Source: Cudoniella acicularis
Lineage: Eukaryota > Ascomycota > Leotiomycetes > Helotiales > Helotiaceae
Reading direction: 5' to 3'
Assembly (NCBI GenBank): GCA_013054445.1
Contig: JAAMPI010000133.1
Location: forward strand, 1-61,734
Length of the DNA: 61,734 nt
Shown: one piece after another, positions 54,028-61,734 of the stretch
Position numbering within the stretch: the first letter of the stretch is position 1
Layout: the number at the start of each line of letters is the position of its first letter
The notes under the pieces: generated by a model
Seen by the model: the letters and a program-made list of their open reading frames with translations, nothing else
What the model was told of the DNA's origin: nothing
The model's database searches: none
Translations under genes and position numbers: made by a program

Positions 54028-56581
54028 TCAAACAGCCTCTCCTCCAATACTCGATCTATTCCAACTTTCCAAAATCGCCGCCCTCTCCCTCATAACCTCC
54101 TCAACCCACCTCCCCTCAGCCCAAATCTTCCTCTTCCATTCCACCTCATCAATCTCGGCCCTCCCCTCCACAGCCCTCACCTCACTCCTCTGCTTCACCC
54201 TCAACGCCTCCATCTTCCTACTCTCTCCCTCCGCCAATGCCCGCAGCCTCGTCTTGCGATGCGCATCCCAAAATCTATACTCCTTATCCTGATCTCTCCG
54301 CAACTTATCCCTCGCTTCCCTAATTTCATACTCTGCTTCTGGCTTTCCGGCCCAATAATCGCGCAATTCTTCAATGTACCGGTCTTCGATACTTCGTTCT
54401 TCTTGGAGGCGAGATCGGTATTCGGTGTCGAATTTGTGTTCTTCGTCTGAGAGCTTGGCCTGCGATTCCATGCCTAGGAGTTGTATTTCTTGAGGGTGTC
54501 GGATGGAGAGTGTTTCCAGTGCATCTTGTCGTTCTTTCTTCATGAGTTCTGCTTCGAACTCGTAGCGTTCAGCAATCAGCACTTTTTGTGCTTCGTGCAT
54601 GCCCTCTAGCGCTTGTTCCAGGATTTGGAATCGAGCATTGACAGCAGCAATCCTCGCTTCTTCAGCTATCCTCCTTGCTATTTCCTCATCCCTCTCTCGC
54701 TCAAATCGTTCCTGCTCTTCTCTAATTCTCCTCTGCTCAGCTTCCCTTGCTTCACGTTCTGCCTCCCTTCGTTCAAAATCCGCAACCATAGCAAGAATCT
54801 CCGCCTCTTCTTGAGCAGCAGCAAGCTGCTGTGCCGTCTGAGCCGCCGCTTCTTGCCTCCTCACCGCAACCAGCGCTTGCATTTCCTCCAACTGCTGATC
54901 CGTACACGCACACGTCCTCCACCTCTCCCCGCAAATATAGCAAAACTGCGCTTTACACCTACATGTCATATGTCTACAGCCTTGGTTATGCTCCACCAGC
55001 GCACGACAGCTATAACATCTTTTCCAGCCTTCGAGTTCGGCGAGTTCAATCGTGGCTTGCAGGCTAGGATCTTGGGGGCAGTCTTCGCCGGCATGGAGGG
55101 CGTTGCGGCAGATTGTACAGGCTTTCTTGGAGCATTTGGGACATTTGGCTGAGTGTGTTGCGAGATTGTGCGTTTTTGGTGGGATAAAGGTTGCGCAGTT
55201 GGGTGCGGAACAATAGATTCGGTCGCCGGCTGGGATGGACCATTCGGCTTCACGAGCGCGATACGTTTTGCGTATTGTTGATGAGATGTGGGGCATAATT
55301 TCGGAGAAGGGGATAGTGTTTAGACAGCATTTTACTGGCCAGTGTGTTTCTGATTCGAGAGCAGTGCTGAAATTTGTTATTATATTATAAGTGTGAATGG
55401 AGGTGAGACGAACCTGATGAGGCGTTGGAAACATTCGGCACAGTAGCTGTGACAGCTTAATTTGACCAAGTCGGCGGTGGGAAAATCATCGAGGCAGGAA
55501 ACGCATTCCCTAAACCTGTTAACTTAATTTGTAGTATGTTCGTGCGGAAGCTTACTTTTCTAATGGTTCTGGCTGGGATGGCTCCGTTGCAGACACATTG
55601 ATAGCTGGGGTCGCTTCAATCGGTGGCGACAGTGGATGTTCCCCGTGAGATGGCTCCTTGCTATGTTTTCGAATCCTAAAGCGTGAACTAAAACCAAATA
55701 GGGGCTTCGAGGGTGATTTTAAGTGGGCGGGAGATTTTAAATTGCTCGGGGTGCCAATCTCTGGTGATCTCGAGGTGTATCCTGAGTCGTTTGAAGCAAC
55801 TGAAAGCTCACTTCCTCCACTCATGCGAGACTTGTGGTTGATTTCTGGTGTTTCTAAAGCTCCAGTCATAGTCACCTATTGTCAAGTTAGTAATATTCTG
55901 CCATATGGTGAGGTGAGGTGTCAATACATTTACAACCGGTTTCCCTGAAACCTTGCGACCCCGCGTCAACGGTCCTCCTCGACGAGCTGTAGCTGCGCGC
56001 CTTTGCACCTCTTCCTCATGTCTTGCTCGTATATTCTGAATTGATGGCTCAAGTATTTCTCGAATTTCGTTTGGGATGCCATCCTGGTAGTTTAGAAGCT
56101 CAGCGGGAGGATCGTATCTCCTCCAATCAATGGGTACGGAGTCGGTAACGCTCGAAACGACGGGCTCGAAGATCAGATAAGAAGGCGAATTTTCTCCGTT
56201 ATTTTGATTGACTTCGAGAAATAGCTCGTCTGGGTGGGAAGGTGGAGTAACTGGGGCGTGAAATTGAGGTGAATCATTCGGAGACCATCCAAAATTTGGT
56301 GGGGGAAGAAATTGCTCATTTGATCGACTTGGCGAACGTTCGGATGTAGGCGTCTGCCGTATATTTGATGAAGGTGGTTGAGATGTTAGTATAGGTAGCA
56401 GAATGTTTTCTTGTCGTCCGTTGGCCGCTTCTGTGGTTTTTGTACGGATTTGAAGCGGACGCCCTCGAGGCCGTTGAGCACTCTTCGGTGGAGGTGGCAG
56501 AAAAAGCTCGTCTTGGGTGCTATTGACTTTTTGCCTCGTATCGTGAGGCCAGTTTCTTGGCATAGTAACAACGACTGACAT
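54028..56581 (-). CDS. RBR (RING-IBR-RING) E3 ubiquitin ligase with coiled-coil tail
   Basis: Four exons (56581-55934, 55875-55556, 55509-55414, 55366-54028) total 2403 nt, 800 residues. The N-terminal 300 residues are Pro/Ser-rich and probably disordered. RING1 is ECVSCLDDFPTADLVKLSCH with YCAECF, spanning the third intron, then VKCC. The IBR is built from CSAPNCATFIPP, CPKCSKKACTICRNALH. RING2 is CYSCRALVEHNQGCRHMTCRC, with FCYICGERWRTCAC; the catalytic Cys is expected in the GCRHMTC segment. The C-terminal 270 residues form a long, charged Glu/Arg-rich coiled coil. RBR enzymes accept ubiquitin on a RING2 Cys before passing it to substrate. The alternative start is Met 56563. Confidence 0.93.
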
Positions 56582-58457
56582 GTTAAATCGCTCAAAAGAT
56601 TTAAAGAGGAATATCAAACACTTGGTGAGGAATGCAAAGTCCTCCCGGTGTAGATTTGGAGAGCATTAGTATTTAGGATGCCCATGTAAAACTAGTACGT
56701 CCGAAAGCTACGCCCTCTAGCAGTCCAGTAGGTATAAGCCGCACTCTGTCTCTCATAAGAGGCCGCCATCACCACAGCCTTCGTTTCAACGGTGAGGCCA
56801 GACTTTCTTCGCCGGGGAAAACAATGAATAGCATGAACCTTCCCAAGATTACGCCAAACTCCGACACCATGCGAAGCGAACCATTCATGAACCAGAGCTG
56901 AAATGTGTTCAAATATTCAGATTGATTGCTGGATTGCAGTTTGAGCGTAGAGGGCAGGTCGTGGGAGACATCCCGTCTGCCTGCTGTGCAAGGGGGCGGA
57001 GTCAACGCTAGCCAACGGCAAGGCTTCCCGAGGTCTGGCAAGAATGATGCCTATGTCTTAGTCACTTGACCCAGTCAAGAGGCACAGACACTGCCGCAGC
57101 CTTGCTGTGGATCGAGTCAGAGAACGATTGAAGAAGCTTCTATCGTGCCACATCAACTTGAGGATGGGCATCGACATGCGCCCATTTCTTTGGTTGTGGG
57201 GCAGCAAAAAAAATCAAAAGCCCTCATCCAAGACTAGAGTCGGTTCATTTCGCCTCAAACGTCTTCACGGCCTTGGCTAAGCCCCGAAGATACGCTTTCA
57301 AGTCTGGCTTGCGCGCGAATAGGGTTGATTGTTGATGTGCATCAGGTGTTGATGAGAGGGGAGAGGAAGCCCAGAAGAAAGGTTTTAGGCAACGAGCTCG
57401 CTAAAATTTAGGTTCTCGGCGTCGCAACGTGGTCCGCCTGCCATCCCAGTCATGTCGATAACCACCTCTTCCTGCTGGTCATCAATAACAAGGGGCCTCT
57501 GCAATGTCCCAAAAATAGATTGTTTACCATAAGTATCGTCTAAACAATTATATTTCCATCGTTACGAATAATCTCAGGTCTTTCGCAGTTCGCCACGCGC
57601 TTTCACCACATCATGAACGCCTCAAATACAATCCAACCAAGGGCACAAAATCACAAATGCCGACCACCTACGTATGACGATTTGCTTTACACAGTCAGAG
57701 CAATCTATTCACGGTCTAGATCTATGAAGCCTTACCGGCACGAGTAACGACATCACGACGCTGAATTCCGACAACAAGTCCAAGCGATTCCCCCACATCA
57801 ATTCTCATGGAGCGTCATTTTTACTATAATTAGCCCAGGGGAGTTACTCATCCCTTGCTTTCCTAGAGACAATCACGTTTCATCCAATAAGTGGGAAATC
57901 ACGGGAAGGCAGGTCAGTGGTGTGCTATTTCAGAATCGTAGCATTCCAGAACCCTCAGCTGAGACAGCGACTGGAGCCAGTCAGGAGCTGAAATCTCTCC
58001 CCAAATACGAGGTTTTGAATACAGGTCACATGCCTATATTTATTTTTCCTCACATTTGTATTGCAGAGTCCTTTCTATTCCCAGCATGTTGTTGGCTACC
58101 AAGTGGCAAGCTTTAACCAGTCACTAGCCGATGGTTACTCTAAAGGATACGAGGAGGTTTCTAAATCTACATTATTACCTCAATTCTGGAGGTCCAAAAC
58201 CCAAATGCTCACACTCGCAACGTTCAGTTCCATAATCGCTCAAGTAAAGCTTTCATGGGAGGGTTGAAGGTGCCCAAGACACCGAAGACAGTGCAGTTAT
58301 CCATAGCGAACTTCATGATCCGATCCATCTAATAACCTGTTCTGGATCAGTCTGTCAAGTCATTCAGAAAGAAAACACGCAATATTCTCTTTCAATTTCG
58401 AGCTTTCCAGGTTAATTTTCGGTTTAGGAATATTTTATAGCATTTTTATTTGCAAAT
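56582..58457. other. Long intergenic region with one possible exon relic
   Basis: No intact gene is recognised. On the minus strand 57561-57385 is a 58-codon open segment ending in a stop. It has protein-like composition (TYGKQSIFGTLQRPLVIDDQ, VVIDMTGMAGGPRCDAENL), but I know no family for it and found no partner exon. Confidence 0.4.
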
Positions 58458-59314
58458 TTATTTTGCTAAATGTTCAGCGAGAATCGGAGTAGCCACCTCC
58501 AAAGTATGCAAACTCAAACGCGTCGCAATCTCAAGGACCTCCATAATCTCCTCTGGGGTGGCACCGTATTTGATCGCATTCTTCATGTGCAGTTTCAGAC
58601 CTGGTTGATAAAGATGTGTCGCAGCTGCATCAAACGCACAGTATATCAATTCTTTGACCTGCATTCCATCAGCTCACGCTTCCAAACCAAAAATTCCGTT
58701 CAAACATAGAAAATTACGACCAAGTCGAATGAACAGTAAAGAAGAAACTAACCTTCGGCTCCAACACCCCGCCTACCTCCCAAGGAACCGACGAAAAATC
58801 CGAATACGCCTCAAAAAACTCCGGATCAAGCAACAAAAACTCCTCCCAAAACGCATGCCAATACCCCCTCTTCCTCGTAAACCTCTCCTTCAACACCTCT
58901 CTCTCCGCCTCCCTCCCATCCTCTTTCCTCTCAATACCCTCTTCTTTCATAACCTCAAGCAACAACGGAACGCCAATATTACAAGCATGAATCCCAAGCG
59001 TACTAGTCAATTCTATCACTTCTAAGATTTCGGCTTTGGAGGCGCCGGCTTGGAGAGCGAGGGCGATGCTGGTGTGAATTCCAGGGATGTAGAGGTGCGT
59101 GGAGGAGGCGTTGATGGTTAGGGAGATGAAGGCTTGGGTTTTTGGTGGGAGGTGCTTTTTTTTGCATGGGGACGGAGAGGAGGGCGAGGGAGGTGAGGAA
59201 GGTTTGGGGGGAGTGGTGGGTTAGGATTGATTCCCAGGCTGGAGACCAGGGGGCTTCTCCGAGAGTGGAGATGAATTTTGCTTTTAATTCCTCTTGGGCT
59301 TGTGTTAGAGGCAT
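58458..59314 (-). CDS. Carboxymuconolactone decarboxylase-like protein, one-base frameshift
   Basis: Two exons (59314-58753, 58658-58458). MPLTQAQEELKAKFISTLGE is followed by a CMD/AhpD-like domain (KTQAFISLTINASSTHLYIPGIH, AGASKAEILEVIELTSTLGI), a charged linker (YWHAFWEEFLLLDPEFFEAY) and a second CMD domain (KELIYCAFDAAATHLYQPGL, GATPEEIMEVLEIATRLSLH). The family includes gamma-carboxymuconolactone decarboxylase of protocatechuate breakdown and AhpD-type hydroperoxidases. The AhpD CxxC is not present, so redox activity is unlikely. Exons total 763 nt, one base too many. An 8-T run at 59156-59163 (A8 in sense) must lose one base to join the N-terminus to domain 1. Confidence 0.85.
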
Positions 59315-60262
59315 GATGGAATTCGTGTATTGGGTGATGAGGATGTTGTTTTGCAGCAAAATATTTTTGAAGTGATAGATGTTTTGAAACTTTTGATTTG
59401 GTGAGTTGATTCGAGCGTCGTATAGAATTCTTTACTGAAGAATTACGCCAGTTTCCAAGTCCAATCATGATTTAGATTCCCCGAAAAGGGGCTGGTGTTG
59501 TTCTCCAAAATGCCCCGCAGTTACCCCGCAGCACCCCTGCGTTGACCCCTCCATAGGAGGGAACATCAAAGGACGACAATAATTGCGATCAACTTCATGA
59601 GCAAGCAAAGTAAGCGCGATCGGTGAGGTGCAACTATACTCCGCTACCTCAAACCATGTGAAATTGAAAAGTTTTGTTGCTGTCATAAAAATTTGAGAAA
59701 TGCTGGAGGGGAATGGCTGCCGGATATCTCGCTAATTTTGACACCAACCATCTAGTAAACACTTCAAAAGATTAAAACAATAACAAACTCAAATAGGAAA
59801 AAGGCAGAGTTTATACATCTATGGTCTATATTTGTCTTATAACCCATCCTTTCAAATGGATTGCTTTAGTCAAATCTTTGGAAAACTTGAAGTGACCTCA
59901 ACCTTGTAGGGATCCAAAAGAAAATGCAGCCAACGAGAACTAGTTGGCTGCATAAGAAATCCAAGATTCACTGCAGTTGCTATATTTTAATAGCAGCGGA
60001 AAGACTAATTACTGCCATTGTGTTCCGAAGGTATCAATCTATTGTCCCGTATCCTCTTTGTGACGGGTGTAGTGACGTTTTCTGACCCAAAGCGGGAGTA
60101 ACCTACTAACAAAGCTAATTTAGGCTACTAAGCCGATCCCAGTTACCTCAGCTTGAACATTACGGACCTCATCTCAACAGGATTGTATGTATAGATAACT
60201 TACCACTTTCAAGAACGTACATATTTTCTAAGATAAATATACTTTCTGGCAGCTGGCCTCCT
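59315..60262. other. Intergenic with a strong hairpin
   Basis: No gene. 59924-59953 is a perfect 11-bp stem (ATGCAGCCAAC / GTTGGCTGCAT) with an 8-base loop. Confidence 0.5.
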
Positions 60263-60270
60263 ATGAATAT

Positions 60271-60930
60271 ACATCGGTGGGCTTCATCGGCCTTGGAGCA
60301 ATGGGGGAGCAGATGGTCATATAACCACTCACTTCCCAAGCGCCTCTTTCTACAACGCCTCCGTCAGCGGCGACGTCGTAGGAGCCATCAAAGGCACCAT
60401 CGCATTCTTCCTCGGCTGCTCAAACACCGATGCCAATCTCCCCCGTCTCTCGCACCTCGTAAAACTAATAGGCAGAGACATAATTCCCTGTGGTGGACCC
60501 TCTCCCGGTCTCGCCGCAAGTAAATCCAATAATTATCTATTAGGGATTATAGCGATAGCGTCCCACGAAACTATGGATATGGGCATAAGAGCAAGGCTGG
60601 ATCCGAGAGTGCTGGCAAGAGTTTATGCGGGAGGTACGGCGCAAAATACTATTTGTGATAAGTTTTGTCCTGTTTCCGGGGTATATCCCGAGGCGCCATC
60701 TTCAAAGGGGTAAAGGAGGACTTTAAGGTATAGTTGTTGAGGAAGGATTTTGGGCTTGCTGTGGATATGGCGGAGAGGGTTGGGTCGCGGAATGTGCTTG
60801 GGTGGGTGAGTTTGGAAACTTATACTGGTGCTAGTAATGATCCATAGTGTAAGGACTTGGATTCGAGAGTCGTATTTAGATATTTGGGAAGAAATGAAGA
60901 TTGGGAGCGGGAGGAAGACGTATGAGGTTT
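60271..60930 (+). pseudogene. 3-hydroxyisobutyrate dehydrogenase-like pseudogene
   Basis: The relic begins with GFIGLGAMGEQM, the NAD(P)-binding glycine motif of beta-hydroxyacid dehydrogenases, and hits a stop at once. About 100 residues are missing. It resumes at SVSGDVVGAIKGTIAFFLGC, IGRDIIPCGGPSPG and SKSNNYLLGIIAIASHETMD (the catalytic Lys helix region is KSNN) and continues to GVYPEAPSSKG with a TAA. Another frame then carries KDFGLAVDMAERVGSRNVLGW and a final DLDSRVVFRYLGRNEDW. Truncation, stops and a frameshift make it nonfunctional. Intact relatives oxidise 3-hydroxyisobutyrate in valine breakdown. Confidence 0.8.
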
Positions 60931-61263
60931 TGTTTTGTTTTGTTTTCATGCGGATTATGTAGGTGATTGCTATGATGTCATCGTCATCGCTTTAAGCAAT
61001 TTTGATAGTGTCGTTCACTCCCCCTCAAACAATCAGTCATGGAGCAAACTTTTGGAGAAGTGGAGATTGAGGGGAACACTAATCGGGGTAAGGCAGATAG
61101 TTCCCCATCTAAGGTGTATATAAGTGCCCCTTCTCTCTCTTCAAAAGTCTCAAGAACCATCCCAGAGATATATTTTCCGAGTACCTTCAAAGTGACCCAA
61201 CCTTCTCTTTACGCAAAAGACCACTCACCTCACCCATTCATCAACCCCTCCTTAACCGCCATC
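60931..61263. promoter_or_regulatory. Upstream region of the second CMD gene
   Basis: Intergenic. TATATAAG at about 61117 lies 145 bp before the ATG. The sequence just before the ATG is C-rich, as in many fungal leaders. Confidence 0.45.
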
Positions 61264-61734
61264 ATGTCAACTGACCCAAAGTTCGACTCCCTCCACAAAC
61301 AGCTCTTTGAAGAAGGCCTGAAGATGCGCCGAAGTGTGGTCGGTGACGAATAGTGAGACATATTTTCCTTGTCACTTACATTTTCCTCTTCTGCTAAGTT
61401 TGGGGGCTGTTTGTGGAGTCAATCACAACCATCTTTCATTGTATCCTAGGCTTCTAGCGGTCAGGACAACTCCCGACCTCTTTACCCTTTCCTCAACTTC
61501 TCAGTGCTAATTATGCCCAAAGCGTCAACCGCGCCCTCGCAAACGGCTCTACAGAATTCTCTCGCGCCGGCCAAGAGCTCGTAACAGAATGGTGCTGGGG
61601 ATACGCCTGGACCCGTCCCGGCCTCGAAAAGAAACAGCGAAGTCTGATGAACATCGCCATGCTGATGGCACTCAACCGTGCTCCAGAACTAGCCGTTCAT
61701 GTGAGAGGAGCAAGAAATAATGGATTGACGGAGT
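61264..61734 (+). CDS. 4-carboxymuconolactone decarboxylase-like protein (cut by window end)
   Basis: Exon 1 61264-61352 ([29 protein letters not shown]) and exon 2 from 61523 to the window edge ([48 protein letters not shown]). The pattern MRRxVxGxxYV, then WCWGxxWxRPGL, then LxxIAMLxALNRxxE is that of single-domain gamma-carboxymuconolactone decarboxylase homologues (about 130-140 residues). These act in or near the beta-ketoadipate pathway. About 25 C-terminal residues should lie beyond the window. The intron is 170 bp, long for this region, so an extra internal exon is possible. Nearby are another CMD gene and a dehydrogenase relic, hinting at a former catabolic group. Confidence 0.88.

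Noticed and set aside
54001..55152. Plus-strand frames of 149, 71 and 179 codons
   Set aside because: Shadows of the Glu/Arg-rich coiled-coil coding strand of the RBR ligase.

Overview
The window reads as nuclear DNA of a filamentous ascomycete (Pezizomycotina; Leotiomycetes would fit, but this is inference). Genes carry many 46-140 bp introns with GT-AG or occasional GC-AG borders. Gene islands are separated by AT-rich, stop-riddled stretches of the kind left by repeat-induced point mutation. The families are typical of such fungi: DUF3328/UstY, HET, ACS-family MFS, ABCC transporter, RBR E3 ligase, carboxymuconolactone decarboxylase. I found no ribosomal RNA, convincing tRNA, CRISPR array, PKS or NRPS.

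Layout. 1-1.74 kb: dead Tc1/mariner-like transposon. 2.8-3.7 kb: intronless haloalkane dehalogenase. 4.9-6.8 kb: PARP-like gene with a damaged WGR region, a changed catalytic residue and a one-base frameshift. 7.49-7.69 kb: a 200-bp inverted-repeat element with a second copy in opposite orientation at 48.87-49.07 kb. 8.1-10.4 kb: ACS-family MFS permease. 10.6-11.9 kb: APH-type kinase. 12.3-14.8 kb: membrane-anchored S10 carboxypeptidase.

16.1-25.7 kb is the centrepiece, an apparently undescribed dikaritin-type RiPP cluster. A 117-residue secreted precursor (19654-20057) holds three copies of a 33-residue repeat with Lys-Arg processing sites. It is surrounded by five DUF3328/UstY-type oxidase genes (16113, 17614, 20927, 22868, 24782), each with two HxxHC motifs. 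Next come a DHA1-type MFS exporter (25.8-27.8 kb), a Sulfotransfer_4-type P-loop protein (29.0-30.1 kb), an arylsulfotransferase-like protein (30.5-32.5 kb) and an aldo-keto reductase (32.7-33.6 kb). The inferred route is: secretory-pathway import of the precursor, Kex2 cleavage at KKKR, carboxypeptidase trimming (the S10 gene is a candidate), oxidative macrocyclisation by UstY proteins, possible sulfation or reduction, and export.

33.7-42.7 kb is mostly gene-poor and repeat-rich. It holds an acidic orphan protein, a 221-bp foldback element and a CYP52-like P450. 42.8-47.4 kb encodes a full-length ABCC (MRP-type) transporter that could export the cluster product or another metabolite. 48-53.9 kb is a graveyard: a gene fragment, the second inverted-repeat element, a HET pseudogene, a membrane-protein fragment and an EthD pseudogene. 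54.0-56.6 kb is an intact RBR E3 ligase. 58.4-61.7 kb has two carboxymuconolactone decarboxylase genes around a broken 3-hydroxyisobutyrate-dehydrogenase relic.

Three otherwise intact genes (PARP, ACS permease, CMD) each need exactly one base removed from an 8-base homopolymer to restore the frame. This looks more like an assembly error pattern than biology. Exon borders were chosen by eye from splice consensus, reading frame and family alignment from memory. Summed exon lengths divide by three for every intact multi-exon gene.
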